A stretch of DNA of 52,136 bases from Desulfobacterales bacterium (GCA_029211065.1 JARGFK010000021.1:1-52136); one strand, 5' to 3'; positions 1-10,386 are shown, counted from the stretch's first letter. The notes: generated by a model from the sequence alone, not told the origin. Numbers and translations: made by a program.

Positions 1-90
1 AATCACAAATCAACAATCACAAATCAACAATCACAAATCAACAATCACAAATCAACAATCACAAATCAACAATCACAAATCAACAATCAC
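1..90. repeat. 14-bp tandem repeat array (two related heptamers)
   Basis: Six full copies and a partial seventh of AATCACAAATCAAC. The unit divides into two similar heptamers, AATCACA and AATCAAC, so the array also has a 7-base period. It starts at the window edge, so its true length is unknown. There are no spacers, so it is not CRISPR. It belongs with the other 7- and 8-base word arrays in this window. Confidence 0.95.
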
Positions 91-110
91 ATGGCACCTA
101 ACCCCCCGGG

Positions 111-1310
111 TTATAATAAGAAAATGCCATTTTCATAAATGACGGTTTTTTTGCCGGAAGTGAGTCGGGCGGTAACCCGTTTTTTTGTGGTGTTCACTAT
201 ATCCCAGTGCAGGGCCGAATCGTTAAAGCCGAGTTTTTTCTTGGCCGCGGTTGTCAGTCGCCCGGGGTCGCCGGTGTAGCTGTCCGAATAGGAAGAACCC
301 AGGGCCAAATGGCAATTGCCGTGTTTTCCGCCGTAATTTTCATCAAAAAGCGTATTGGCCATGAAACGGTTTATCCGTGAAAACCGCCGGTCGGTCAGGG
401 AGAATTCCCCAGCTTTGTTGGCGCCCTTGTCCATGGCAAGCTGTGATTTGAGAAACCGTTCTCCCTCCCGGGCCGTTGCGTCCACCACCGCCCCTTTATT
501 AAATTCCAGTCGAACCCCCTCGACATAATTGCCGCTGCGAAAGGAGGGCTGATTGGCATAGTAGACCCCCTGGGTCCCGCGCCAGTCAGGGGATAAAAAC
601 AATTCAAAACTGGGGATGTTATGACCGGATATGCCGATCCATTTACGGTTTTTACCGGGGGTAACGATCAAATCGGTGTCTTCTGCTTCGATGTGATAGG
701 CGTCCACCCTCATTCCATTCAGCCATTTTTTAATTCTCAGGGCAGTTTTATAAATGTTGTCCCACTGGTCCAGCGGTGATGTCCGGTTGAGAAAACAGGC
801 GGAAACGATCTGGCCGGTATAGTCCGCCGGGGAAAGGCCGGCATGCCTGGCCAGTTCCGGGGTGGGAAATGTGCACAGGGTCCAGCTGAAATCTCCGGCT
901 TCCTCTCTTTTGTTCAGAATGTCGCGGAGATATTTTGCGGCAACGGTGAACTTGCCGATTTTTTTGGGATCAATATCCTTCAGGTGGGTAATGGATTCGG
1001 GGGCATGCAGAAAAATGCTGCCGTTCAGGTTTTGAAAAAGCGTTTTGTCCCCGGGGGCCTGGAATATCAACTGGCGGGGGTTGGAAAGCGTGAAAAAATC
1101 TTTCTCCATTACCGGCGTTGGAATCATGCGCTGCAGGGGCTGCATCCCCATGGCAAGGATTTTGGCATACAGGATTTCCGCCAGTCGTAAGGCCGGCCGA
1201 TGATAACGGATAAGGATAATATCGTTCTTTTTAAAGCGTCGGCTGCGGGCTTTTTTAAGCCCCCACAAGAGAACTTCAGCATATCGATCCAACTGTTTTT
1301 CAGTGAACAT
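111..1310 (-). CDS. M29 family metallo-aminopeptidase
   Basis: About 399 residues; likely a thermophilic-type (AmpS/PepS, family M29) aminopeptidase that removes N-terminal residues from peptides in the cytoplasm. Visible family motifs are NIPSFE (Glu about 236, where most members have GE), AGEF (Glu about 302), GNCHLALG (His about 334) and ALHWD (His about 368, Asp about 370), which together would form the two-metal site. The reading frame opens further upstream, but the ATG at 1310 is chosen because a GGGAGG ribosome-binding site lies 8 bases before it and the extension runs into a repeat array. It is followed by the tandem array at the window edge. Family assignment is firm; substrate unknown. 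Confidence 0.85.
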   Translation of the reverse strand: MFTEKQLDRYAEVLLWGLKKARSRRFKKNDIILIRYHRPALRLAEILYAKILAMGMQPLQRMIPTPVMEKDFFTLSNPRQLIFQAPGDKTLFQNLNGSIFLHAPESITHLKDIDPKKIGKFTVAAKYLRDILNKREEAGDFSWTLCTFPTPELARHAGLSPADYTGQIVSACFLNRTSPLDQWDNIYKTALRIKKWLNGMRVDAYHIEAEDTDLIVTPGKNRKWIGISGHNIPSFELFLSPDWRGTQGVYYANQPSFRSGNYVEGVRLEFNKGAVVDATAREGERFLKSQLAMDKGANKAGEFSLTDRRFSRINRFMANTLFDENYGGKHGNCHLALGSSYSDSYTGDPGRLTTAAKKKLGFNDSALHWDIVNTTKKRVTARLTSGKKTVIYENGIFLL

Positions 1311-1334
1311 GACGGATGCCTCCCTTAAGAACCT

Positions 1335-1496
1335 GGCGCAAGGCACAGGGCTCAGGGCGCACGGAAAAAGCTCATTCACTCTTTCTTGAGCCGTAAGCCC
1401 TTAACCTTGCGCCGTTTAGTAGTCATTCTCTTTCTAAGCCCGGGCCTAAAATTTTATCTTTCTTCGCCCTTTGCCCTGCGCCGCGAGCCCTGTGCC
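1335..1496. repeat. Inverted pair of degenerate heptamer arrays
   Basis: Three tracts with a 7-base period, consensus near CCCTGNG: 1335-1364 on the minus strand, then 1391-1413 and 1467-1496 on the plus strand. The left tract is the inverted counterpart of the right ones, so the segment could fold into a long imperfect hairpin. It lies between the M29 gene and the small gene at 1502. A similar tract occurs near 21402. Confidence 0.75.
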
Positions 1497-1501
1497 TTTT
1501 T

Positions 1502-1771
1502 TTACCCGTCCTTTAAAAACAAACGGTGATATTCGTCGTCGGACAGATGTTTCTTCAGCAGCCGCGTCATACCATCGAACAACTCCTGGAGCTCCTCATC
1601 AGACAATTTCTTTATCAGTTTTTCCATCAGGGCGTCATCGGAAAACTTTTGCAGATAATAGCATACCGTCTTCTCGTCTGTTTCCCGGTTGAATCCGAAG
1701 CCCACCAGCCCGTCGTATGATTCGATAAAATGGTGTGTATGTTTCATGGTCATAAAATAATCTATTGACAT
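1502..1771 (-). CDS. Small conserved-looking hypothetical protein
   Basis: 89 residues, acidic to neutral and predicted largely helical, with no membrane segment or recognised domain. It opens with a His-rich stretch (MKHTHHF) and has an LSDEELQELFDG-type helix. The sequence is protein-like with a dense non-repetitive composition, unlike the arrays on both sides. Alternative Met codons at residues 7 and 9 are possible starts; none has a clear ribosome-binding site. Function is unknown. Confidence 0.55.
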   Translation of the reverse strand: MSIDYFMTMKHTHHFIESYDGLVGFGFNRETDEKTVCYYLQKFSDDALMEKLIKKLSDEELQELFDGMTRLLKKHLSDDEYHRLFLKDG

Positions 1772-1903
1772 TACTGATAATATTTGAAATATGGAACCGT
1801 CGGCCGCCGCCGGAAAAATTTGGTCGGCAGATGGAAAATGATTCCCTGTTAATAGGGCGGCGGTATAATTTTGTCAAGTTGAGACCCTAATTTTGAATGT
1901 AAT

Positions 1904-2842
1904 ATGACGCCACCGTTTTCTTTTTTCAAAACTTACGATGATCTGTCTATCCGTTATGCCGTCCGGCTGTGCCGGTCTGAACAAAAAGCGGGGAGCCTCA
2001 TTCTGCTGGGCGGGCGGCGGGAATTTATCGAAAAATATACCGAGACCATTGCCGAACTGAACGGGCGCAATTTTGACGTTTATGCCATGGACTGGCGCGG
2101 GCAGGGACTGTCCGGCCGTCAGCTGCCGAACCGGCATAAAGGCTACGTGCGTTCCTATGACGATTATCTGGAAGACCTGAACCGGTTTTTCAGAGAGGTA
2201 ATACAGCCCCGGGCGGTTTTACCCTGCATCATTCTGGCCCACTCCATGGGCGGACACATTGCGCTGCGGTATTTGCACGACCATCCGGATTGCGTCGCAA
2301 AAGCCATACTCACCGCACCCATGATTGATATTGCCTTGTCCCCCTTCAAAGTGCTCCTGATCCGGGTTTTCGCCCGGTTTGCCGTTTCCGCCGGCATGGA
2401 CAAGGCGTATGTCCAAGGCTCCGGGGATTATCGGGCAGTCGATCAGAATTTCAACGGCAACCGGCTCACATCCGATCCCCGGCGCTTTACGGACGAACAA
2501 AGAGCGATTCATGCAAACCCGGACCTGGCACTGGGCGGCGTGACCTACGGGTGGCTTAAGGCGACATTGGAATCCATCGATATCCTCAAGGGGACCGGAT
2601 ACCCGGAAGCGATTCGGACGCCGGTCCTGATTGTCGGCGCCGATTGCGACCGGGTTGTTTCCTTAAAATCCCAGGAACAGATTTGTGAGCGCCTGCCGTT
2701 CGGTCGTATCCGGATTATCCCCCAGGCCCGGCACGAAGTGTTAAAAGAAACCGATCAGGTCCGCGGCCTGTTCTGGCAGGCATTTGACCGGTTTGTTGAA
2801 ACGCAAAGGGAACCGTTAAAGCACCATGATGATATTGCTTGA
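1904..2842 (+). CDS. Alpha/beta hydrolase, monoacylglycerol lipase/lysophospholipase-like
   Basis: 312 residues, serine hydrolase of the PldB/monoacylglycerol-lipase group (hydrolase_4 / S33 type). Nucleophile elbow AHSMGG puts Ser at 114; the acid is probably Asp 249 (GADCDRVV) and the base His 277 (ARHEVLKE). The MDWRGQGLSGR segment at 62-72 is the typical strand before the oxyanion loop. No signal peptide, so cytoplasmic. The likely role is hydrolysis of lipid esters, perhaps in membrane lipid turnover; the substrate cannot be read from the sequence. It is monocistronic by orientation and spacing, with a poor ribosome-binding site at the ATG. Confidence 0.85.
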   Translation: MTPPFSFFKTYDDLSIRYAVRLCRSEQKAGSLILLGGRREFIEKYTETIAELNGRNFDVYAMDWRGQGLSGRQLPNRHKGYVRSYDDYLEDLNRFFREVIQPRAVLPCIILAHSMGGHIALRYLHDHPDCVAKAILTAPMIDIALSPFKVLLIRVFARFAVSAGMDKAYVQGSGDYRAVDQNFNGNRLTSDPRRFTDEQRAIHANPDLALGGVTYGWLKATLESIDILKGTGYPEAIRTPVLIVGADCDRVVSLKSQEQICERLPFGRIRIIPQARHEVLKETDQVRGLFWQAFDRFVETQREPLKHHDDIA

Positions 2843-2936
2843 TGTTGTATGCATTTTTGATTTATGCTTGTTACTCTTTAAACGATGATTGGAAACAACC
2901 CACTAAATTTTTCGATTTTTCTCTGGAGGTATACCC

Positions 2937-3596
2937 ATGAAATGGAAAGATTCAAACGACACCGTTGAGTTGGATGCCGAGACCGGTGATGACCCTAAAG
3001 ACGGCAAATCGTTTTCAATTAAAAAGGACAACGGTATTTACCATTCAGGTCAAAATTCTTTGCAGGGAAAGAAGATGCCGGTCATGCTTGTGGGCGGCGG
3101 GATCCTGATACTGGTGGTTTTGATAATCTGGCTGATTTACGGCTCCGGGGGGAATTCCAACGTTCAGCAGGTCAATTTGCTGGAGCCCAGAGTCAAAGCG
3201 CTGGAGGACAGGCTTTCAAGTCTTGAGCCCTTTGCCGGAGCGGCAAACATTGCGGCGCAGCAGGAGAAAACCATTGCAGAACTGACCAGAAGAATCGATG
3301 GCCTTGAAGCGGTATTCACGAAAGAGATTGATAGTCTATCGAAGCGGATGGCTACGGTAAAGCCCCAGAAGACGGCTGCGCCGCTGCCGGCTAAATCTCA
3401 ACCGGACCAGACAGCTCCGGGAACGGCTGATGCGCGCAAGGCAACTCACCATGTGGTTCAGGCGGGGGAAAATCTCTATCGGATCAGCCTGCGCTATAAT
3501 ATAAAATTGGATGAATTGCTCCGTCTGAACAACCTGAAACCCGGCGCGGCGATTCAACCCGGGCAAAAGTTGCTGGTGAGCCCCCAGAAGCCTTAG
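2937..3596 (+). CDS. Single-pass membrane protein with C-terminal LysM domain
   Basis: 219 residues. Order: charged cytoplasmic N-terminus (1-45), one membrane helix (about 48-68, rich in V/I/L/G), a predicted coiled coil with heptads (about 78-130), a Pro/Ala/Gln-rich linker and a LysM domain (about 172-216, HVVQAGENLYRISLRYN...LNNL...IQPGQKL). LysM binds N-acetylglucosamine in peptidoglycan, so the protein probably tethers the inner membrane to the cell wall with its C-terminus in the periplasm. GGAGG lies just before the ATG. The exact role is unknown. Confidence 0.85.
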   Translation: MKWKDSNDTVELDAETGDDPKDGKSFSIKKDNGIYHSGQNSLQGKKMPVMLVGGGILILVVLIIWLIYGSGGNSNVQQVNLLEPRVKALEDRLSSLEPFAGAANIAAQQEKTIAELTRRIDGLEAVFTKEIDSLSKRMATVKPQKTAAPLPAKSQPDQTAPGTADARKATHHVVQAGENLYRISLRYNIKLDELLRLNNLKPGAAIQPGQKLLVSPQKP

Positions 3597-3651
3597 CAGG
3601 CTGTTGCGTTTAAGTCGTTGCGGGATTTTCCTGGATAACCCTGAAGCAAAA

Positions 3652-4095
3652 TTAAAGCGAATCGTCGGTTTTGGTGACCCGGCGCCGCATCCCTTTTTTG
3701 GTCCCTTGGCGCCGTTTATGTTCCAGCCGGCGCTTTATCGAAGCCCGTGACGGTTTTGTTTTGCGGCGCCGTCTGGGTTTTTGGGCTGATTTAGAGACGA
3801 GATCCACCAGGCGCTGGACGGCATCCTGGCGGTTCTGGTCCTGGGAACGAAATCGCCGGGCGGTGATGACCAATACGCCGTCTGCGGTAATCCGCCTGTC
3901 CGGAAGCTGCAAGAGGCGTTCGCGAATGACATCGGGCAGTGACAATGAATTCTTAATGTCAAAACGCAATTGTACGGCCGTGGATGTTTTGTTTACATGC
4001 TGCCCGCCGGGTCCGGATGCCCGCATGAACTGAATCTGTATTTCATCCTCGCTGATTGTAATGTTGGGGGTGACCTTAATCATTTTTTGCATCAT
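3652..4095 (-). CDS. Alternative ribosome-rescue factor ArfB (YaeJ-like peptidyl-tRNA hydrolase)
   Basis: 147 residues. The RF1-type GGQ domain is at the N-terminus with the catalytic GGQ at 30-32 (ASGPGGQHVNKT). The C-terminal 35 residues are Lys/Arg-rich and would enter the empty mRNA channel, the hallmark of ArfB as opposed to a release factor. It frees peptides from ribosomes stalled on mRNA without a stop codon. A Met at residue 5 is an alternative start. It is convergent with the LysM gene and has its own transcription unit. Confidence 0.9.
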   Translation of the reverse strand: MMQKMIKVTPNITISEDEIQIQFMRASGPGGQHVNKTSTAVQLRFDIKNSLSLPDVIRERLLQLPDRRITADGVLVITARRFRSQDQNRQDAVQRLVDLVSKSAQKPRRRRKTKPSRASIKRRLEHKRRQGTKKGMRRRVTKTDDSL

Positions 4096-4342
4096 ACCGT
4101 TTTTGGGATGGGTTTGTCAAAACATGCGGTTGAAACCGAACCGCATTGTTAAAAACGACTATAGACTTGCATTCAGACAAGAACCGTAGTATTAATCAAG
4201 AAATCAAGAATTTGAACATTGTTTTTTTGGGAGTTATGCCGAACATATCTGATCCTGATATTCCTCACAGTATGCTGATGGCCGGTCCATCCATTCGCCG
4301 GCCATGCAGGGTGGCATTTTTCATCAGCAGGGGTGAGGCGTG

Positions 4343-5635
4343 ATGGATTACACATTCTGGATTGAACTTGTCCTGTTTGCCATTTTGATGGCACTCTCCG
4401 CGTTTTTTTCCAGTTCAGAGACCGCCCTTTTTTCCCTCAGCAGCGTCCAGTTGGAACAAATGCGTCGCAAGGGGCATCCCCGGGTCGGTCTGATCGAAGG
4501 GCTGCTGACCCGTCCGCGGCGACTGATCATGACCATTCTGATCGGAAATGAACTGGCCAATGTGGCTGCATCGGTCATTTCGGCAACCATCATTATCCGG
4601 TTGATGGGCGCCGGGAGCGAGTGGCTAAACCTGCTTGTGATGGTGCCGATCCTGCTGCTGGTGGGCGAGGTGACGCCAAAAACGCTGGCGATCCGCAATA
4701 ATATTGCCTTTGCCGCTTTTGAGTGCCGTCCCATTGAATTTTTCGCCCTGATCGTTAAGCCCCTGCGATGGATGATCCGGACGATTGCGGATGTATCCAT
4801 CACTTTCATTATCGGAAAAGAGCGCTCCCGCGGAAATATCGTTACGGAAGATATGGTGCGAGTCCTGGCCCACGATGCCGTCGGAGAGGGCGCTCTTGAC
4901 CGCACCGAGGCCCAGTTCATTGATCACATTTTTGACTTCGGCAACAAAACGCTTGAAGATGTGATGACGCCGCGGTCGGACATCTTCTTTCTGCCCCTCA
5001 AGAGCAGCATCTATGAAAAAGTTGAAGAACTGCGCCGAACGCGGCATACCAAGGTGCCCATTTACCGTGAGCACCGCGATAATATCGTGGGAATTTTATA
5101 TGCACGGGATCTGCTGGGTGCGGATCTTGAAAAATTGTCGGCGGAGTCGCAAGAATTCATTGACCTGTTGCGGGAACCGTATTTTGTGCCGGAATCCAAG
5201 CAGGCCGCCGAACTCTTTAATACGTTTCGCGAGCGCCGGATGTCATGCGCCTTGACGGTGGATGAATACGGCGGTGTGACCGGACTGGTCACCATGGAGG
5301 ATCTGCTGGAATGCATCTTCGGGGATATCCACAGCCCTTCGGATATCAGCCCGCATGAATATATCAAGGAACTCGAAAAGGGACGCTATCGCATCGACGG
5401 CGCTATGCCTATTTCGGATTTGAACGAGCGGATCAACAGCAATTTGGACGAGGAGTCGGCCGAAACCATCGGGGGGCTGCTGTTGAACGAATATGGAGAG
5501 CTGCCATCCGAGGGCACCGTTATCGTCATCAATAGCCTCAAGTTCAAGGTGGTGGAGGTGGAAGAAAACCGGGTCAAGGAATTGCATCTGGAATTAGAAG
5601 ATACGGAAACGGCCGTTTCCGAAACAAAAGAATAA
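4343..5635 (+). CDS. CNNM/CorC-type transporter-associated protein (DUF21-CBS-CorC), first copy
   Basis: 430 residues. The N-terminal DUF21 membrane domain (about 1-185) opens with AFFSSSETALFSLS, the signature of CNNM/CorC/HlyC-like Mg2+ efflux proteins. Two CBS domains follow (about 205-330, PRSDIFFLP and VDEYGGVTGLVTMEDLLE), then a C-terminal CorC_HlyC domain. Family members are linked to Mg2+ or Co2+ efflux and resistance. A GTG three bases upstream is possible, but this ATG is better placed after GAGG. Only 16 bases separate it from the second copy, so the two are probably co-transcribed and may form a heteromer. Confidence 0.88.
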   Translation: MDYTFWIELVLFAILMALSAFFSSSETALFSLSSVQLEQMRRKGHPRVGLIEGLLTRPRRLIMTILIGNELANVAASVISATIIIRLMGAGSEWLNLLVMVPILLLVGEVTPKTLAIRNNIAFAAFECRPIEFFALIVKPLRWMIRTIADVSITFIIGKERSRGNIVTEDMVRVLAHDAVGEGALDRTEAQFIDHIFDFGNKTLEDVMTPRSDIFFLPLKSSIYEKVEELRRTRHTKVPIYREHRDNIVGILYARDLLGADLEKLSAESQEFIDLLREPYFVPESKQAAELFNTFRERRMSCALTVDEYGGVTGLVTMEDLLECIFGDIHSPSDISPHEYIKELEKGRYRIDGAMPISDLNERINSNLDEESAETIGGLLLNEYGELPSEGTVIVINSLKFKVVEVEENRVKELHLELEDTETAVSETKE

Positions 5636-5651
5636 GGAAAAACGATAAACG

Positions 5652-6884
5652 ATGGACTGGGTTTGGACACTGATTACCATGCTGGTCTGTCTGCTGCTGG
5701 AAGGTTTTTTTTCCGGATCGGAAATTGCCCTGATCAGCGCCGATCAGATGAAACTGCGCCATGACGCCGCCAAAGGGTCCCGGGGCGCCCGGCTGGCCTT
5801 GAAGATGCTGAAGAAGCCCGAGTGGCTGCTTTCCACCACACTGGTGGGAACCAATGTCGCTGTGGTGGCGAATACAACCATGGCCACAGCACTGGCGATC
5901 TCCCTTTTCGGTGAACAAAACAGCTGGGTCGCCATTGTCGTGGCGGCACCCCTGATCTGGATATTCGGTGAAATTGTTCCCAAAAGTGTTTTTCAGCACC
6001 GCGCCGATACGCTTACCCCCCGGGTGGTGTTTTTTTTACGAATCGCCTCCTATGTTTTTTCCCCCATTTTGATCTTCTTCAGTATGCTGACACGTATCGG
6101 CAACCGCATTTTCGGCGGCCGGGGCCAGAATCCATTTACCTTGCGTGAAGAAATGATCACCATGCTGCAGATGCCGGCCAAAGACAGCGACATCCAGCAT
6201 GTGGAAAAGGACATGATCAACCGGATCTTCAGCTTTTCAGAGACAACCGCCGACTCCGTGATGCTGCCGCTCATTGATGTGGTTGCCATTGACCAGAAGG
6301 CCACCTGCGGGGAGGCGATACGGGTGGCGGCGGAGAACGCGCATGTACGCCTGCCGGTTTATGAGGATCGCGTGGATCGGGTTGTCGGCGTCCTGAACAC
6401 CCTGGAACTGCTGGGGGTGGACCCGGCCCAGTCCATTACGCCTTACATCCGGCCGGTGCGGTATGTGCCCGGATCAAAAAGCATCCGGGAACTGTTGCTG
6501 GACTTGCGCCAGGACGGTGATACGGTGGCCGTCGTGGTGGACGAATATGGCGGCGCCGAGGGGCTCGTTACCATAGAAGATGTCATGGAAGAAGTGGTTG
6601 AGGAAATGGAAGATGAATACGACTCTAAAGAAGGGTCGCAGCAATGGGTTCGAAAGGTGGCCGACCGGGATTATATTGTCAGCGCCCGTATCGAAATCGA
6701 CACCCTTGAGGAAAAGCTGCATATTGATATCCCCAAGGGAAAATATGTGACCCTGGCCGGGTTTCTGCTGGAGAGGGCACGGGAGGTTCCGCCGGTGGGA
6801 ACAGCCATCAAGGCCGACGGCATCACCTATACCATCCAGGAAGGTACGCCCCAGACGATTCAGGAGGTTCGGGTGCGCTGGTAG
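5652..6884 (+). CDS. CNNM/CorC-type transporter-associated protein, second copy
   Basis: 410 residues, paralogue of the preceding gene with the same order: DUF21 membrane domain (GFFSGSEIALISAD at the start), CBS pair (VDEYGGAEGLVTIEDVMEEVVEEMEDEYD) and CorC_HlyC domain. The two copies are clearly divergent, so this is an old duplication rather than a recent one. The acidic stretch after the second CBS domain (EEVVEEMEDEYDSKE) is typical and may sense Mg2+ or ATP. The operon ends at the terminator that follows. Confidence 0.88.
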   Translation: MDWVWTLITMLVCLLLEGFFSGSEIALISADQMKLRHDAAKGSRGARLALKMLKKPEWLLSTTLVGTNVAVVANTTMATALAISLFGEQNSWVAIVVAAPLIWIFGEIVPKSVFQHRADTLTPRVVFFLRIASYVFSPILIFFSMLTRIGNRIFGGRGQNPFTLREEMITMLQMPAKDSDIQHVEKDMINRIFSFSETTADSVMLPLIDVVAIDQKATCGEAIRVAAENAHVRLPVYEDRVDRVVGVLNTLELLGVDPAQSITPYIRPVRYVPGSKSIRELLLDLRQDGDTVAVVVDEYGGAEGLVTIEDVMEEVVEEMEDEYDSKEGSQQWVRKVADRDYIVSARIEIDTLEEKLHIDIPKGKYVTLAGFLLERAREVPPVGTAIKADGITYTIQEGTPQTIQEVRVRW

Positions 6885-6900
6885 TTTTTAAAGTGGAAGG

Positions 6901-6950
6901 AAAAAGGGCCTGTTTGAGAACTAAAAAAAACAGGCCCTTTTATTATTTTG
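6901..6950 (+). terminator. Rho-independent terminator after the CorC-like pair
   Basis: A 13-14 bp stem (AAAAGGGCCTGTTT at 6902 paired with its complement ending at 6941) with a short A-rich loop, followed by a T-rich run. It sits 17 bases after the stop codon and is flanked by A and T tracts, so it may work in both directions. Confidence 0.9.
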
Positions 6951-6963
6951 CTTTTAAAAATAC

Positions 6964-6991
6964 TTGACAAAATGGTCTGGTCTGGTCAGAC
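6964..6991 (+). promoter_or_regulatory. Promoter region and likely operator of the toxin-antitoxin pair
   Basis: TTGACA at 6964-6969 is a perfect -35 box. The region where a -10 box is expected overlaps the inverted repeat GTCTGGTCAGAC (6980-6991), preceded by another GTCTG copy. Phd/YefM-type antitoxins autoregulate by binding such sites, so this is a plausible operator. The -10 box itself is weak. Confidence 0.55.
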
Positions 6992-7018
6992 TATGCGCAT
7001 GGAAAGGAGGTGTCCATT

Positions 7019-7258
7019 ATGCAGATAACCAATATTTCAGAGGCAAAGGCCCAGTTGTCCGCGTTGATAGAAAAAGTTTTGGCGGGCGAGGATGTCATTA
7101 TTGGGAAAGCCGGCAAACCCGTCGCTAAGCTGATCCGGTATGAAAATAACAGGCAACCGAGACACCCCGGTGCGTTGAAAGGAAAGATCAAAATCGCTGA
7201 TGATTTTGATTCATTACCTGATGATATTGCACAAGTATTTGGAATGGAGAAGAAATGA
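7019..7258 (+). CDS. Phd/YefM-family antitoxin
   Basis: 79 residues. The N-terminal DNA-binding part (NISEAKAQLSALIEKVLAGEDVIIGKAGKPVAKLIR) is the classic Phd/YefM fold; the acidic C-terminal tail (DDFDSLPDDIAQVFG) would bind and neutralise the toxin. The ATG at 7019 is chosen because AAGGAGG ends 8 bases before it; a GTG at 7010 lies inside that ribosome-binding site. It overlaps the toxin gene by 4 bases (ATGA), so translation is coupled. Confidence 0.9.
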   Translation: MQITNISEAKAQLSALIEKVLAGEDVIIGKAGKPVAKLIRYENNRQPRHPGALKGKIKIADDFDSLPDDIAQVFGMEKK

Positions 7259-7632
7259 ATCTGTTTCTGGACACTCACATCCTTTTATGGTGGCTTGATG
7301 ACAGCCCGTTACTGCCAGAGCAGGCACGAAACGCTATCGCTGACATTGATAATTTGATAATCATCGGCGCTGCCGTTATTTGGGAGATTCGCATTAAACA
7401 AGCATTGGGCAAGTTGAAGATAGCGCCGGATTTTTTTGACGTGATTAAACGGCAGGGTTTTGAAATGTTGTCAATTACACCCTATCACGCCTATGCAGTC
7501 GGGGACCTTCCGAAACATCACAGTGATCCCTTTGATAGAATCCTAATCGCCCAGGCTAAACTGGAAGGGCTCATGGTAGTGACCCATGATGCTATTTTTA
7601 AAAAATATCAAATTCCTATCTTAGAAATCTGA
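7255..7632 (+). CDS. PIN-domain toxin, VapC type
   Basis: 125 residues. PIN-domain endoribonuclease; the four acidic metal ligands appear to be Asp 6 (LDTHILLW), Glu 44 (WEI), Asp 91 or 94 (SDPFDRILIAQA) and Asp 112 (THD). The LLWWL and HHSDPFDRLLIAQA-like motifs mark the VapC subgroup that pairs with Phd-type antitoxins. Expected to cleave tRNA or rRNA when freed from the antitoxin. Full length for the family. Confidence 0.9.
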   Translation: MNLFLDTHILLWWLDDSPLLPEQARNAIADIDNLIIIGAAVIWEIRIKQALGKLKIAPDFFDVIKRQGFEMLSITPYHAYAVGDLPKHHSDPFDRILIAQAKLEGLMVVTHDAIFKKYQIPILEI

Positions 7633-7745
7633 CCCCTAGTGGTAATAGTCCTGAATCATCTCAAACCAGTCCTCTAAACCACCATAAATATTCAATATCT
7701 TTTAATTACAGTCTTTGTTAAACAATAGCGATTCGCAACGAATTT

Positions 7746-8092
7746 TTGTCACCTACAATTAATAAGAAAACAATCCTAAAGCGCTTGGAATTTTTGCGTT
7801 ATATCGTACCGGAAACAGATAAAACCGGCGGATCGGGAGCTAATTTTATTGTTAAATGGGAATCCGATAGATTCGTTAATCCGCCTATTATTGAATCTGT
7901 AATGATTGGCACACAAAGACAGCAAGGCATTTCTTTCACCTCTCGCGGTCAAGTAATCATTCCATCTGAGTAGTTTATTGAACAACAGGTGAAACGCGCG
8001 CTACCGCAATAGATTTTCAATAAAGGACCTGTTCTCTGTCTCAGAGCTCGTTCAAGATGATCTACGAGCACTAGAAAAGCGACCGGGCGGGC
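7746..8092 (+). pseudogene. Decayed coding stretch downstream of the toxin gene
   Basis: An open frame with a TTG start covers 7746-7973 (75 codons, ending ...RGQVIIPSE). Past its stop the same frame continues with FIEQQVKRALPQ, and another frame nearby reads DLFSVSELVQDDLRALEKRPGGR before a stop at 8092. These look like broken remains of one or two small genes, possibly another toxin-antitoxin gene. There is no ribosome-binding site and no recognised domain. The rest of 7633-8120 holds nothing else I can support. Confidence 0.25.
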
Positions 8093-8121
8093 GGTAAATT
8101 CATGGAAGCCTACGATGATTT

Positions 8122-8163
8122 GAAAAGGAAAACCCCTGACAATTGGTCACACCTGTCAGGGGG
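8122..8163 (-). terminator. Rho-independent terminator of tRNA-Pro
   Basis: Reading the minus strand, CCCCTGACA and TGTCAGGGG form a 9 bp stem with a 12-base loop, followed by TTTTCCTTTT. It lies about 36 bases beyond the 3' end of the tRNA gene, as expected for its terminator. Confidence 0.8.
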
Positions 8164-8198
8164 ATAAAGAAAAACATGTTTTAAAACAGAAAGTTGAG

Positions 8199-8275
8199 TG
8201 GTCGGGACGACTGGATTTGAACCAGCGACCCCAGCGTCCCGAACGCTGTGCTCTACCAGACTGAGCCACGTCCCG
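8199..8275 (-). tRNA. tRNA-Pro (CGG)
   Basis: 77-base cloverleaf on the minus strand with CGGGACG acceptor start, matching CGTCCCG at the 3' end, discriminator A and an encoded CCA. The D-arm contains GGCTCAGTCTGGTAGAGC, the T-arm GGTTCAAATCC. The anticodon loop TTCGGGA gives anticodon CGG, reading the Pro codon CCG. Confidence 0.97.
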
Positions 8276-8289
8276 ACTTTTTTTTTGAG

Positions 8290-8318
8290 TTCTTATGTTA
8301 GTATGCCTGAATTGTCAA
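8290..8318 (-). promoter_or_regulatory. Promoter of tRNA-Pro
   Basis: On the minus strand, TTGACA (8318-8313), a 17-base spacer and TAAGAA (8295-8290) lie 15-40 bases before the tRNA 5' end. The box order and spacing fit a sigma-70 promoter. Confidence 0.6.
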
Positions 8319-8355
8319 TGAAAAATACTCCTCTTCATCGAACAAACCATTGCGT

Positions 8356-10120
<1,765 letters not shown>

Positions 10121-10158
10121 GGGGGCAGTATAGTATGGTTTTTGATTTTATCAATATT

Positions 10159-10210
10159 AATTTCCCTTGGGTAAACATTGGCGCTCCCGGAGGCTTTCCC
10201 AAGGGAAATT
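10159..10210. repeat. 13-bp perfect inverted repeat
   Basis: AATTTCCCTTGGG (10159-10171) and its exact complement (10198-10210) are separated by 26 bases. It lies between the divergent tadA and tRNA-Arg genes, just before the tRNA promoter. It has no T-run, so it is more likely a protein-binding site or cruciform than a terminator. Confidence 0.7.
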
Positions 10211-10214
10211 ATCA

Positions 10215-10243
10215 TTGACATAGCGGCAGTCTTGGCTTATGAA
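10215..10243 (+). promoter_or_regulatory. Promoter of tRNA-Arg
   Basis: TTGACA at 10215-10220, a 17-base spacer and TATGAA at 10238-10243 place transcription start near 10250, about 26 bases before the tRNA 5' end. Confidence 0.6.
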
Positions 10244-10275
10244 AAGATCAAAAATTATTTAAAACCGTTGCATAC

Positions 10276-10352
10276 GCGCCCGTAGCTCAGTTGGATAGAG
10301 TGCCGGACTACGAATCCGTAGGCCGCAAGTTCGAATCTTGCCGGGCGCGCCA
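10276..10352 (+). tRNA. tRNA-Arg (ACG)
   Basis: 77 bases with GCGCCCG acceptor pairing CGGGCGC, discriminator G and encoded CCA. D-arm AGCTCAGTTGGATAGAGT, T-arm AAGTTCGAATCTT. Anticodon loop CTACGAA gives ACG, whose first base is the target of TadA encoded nearby. Confidence 0.97.
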
Positions 10353-10386
10353 ACTAAAATACAATAAGGAAGCCTTCGGCAGCCTG

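Noticed and set aside
1-90. CRISPR-like array
   Set aside because: Units are contiguous with no spacers and are only 14 bases long.
111-1310. Possible loss of the first metal-ligand Glu in the M29 aminopeptidase
   Set aside because: A first alignment placed the motif at NQPSFRS; the better match is NIPSFE some 20 residues earlier, where the Glu is present.
4146-4342. 65-codon plus-strand frame before the first CorC-like gene
   Set aside because: TTG start without ribosome-binding site and no domain; the stretch looks like ordinary leader sequence.
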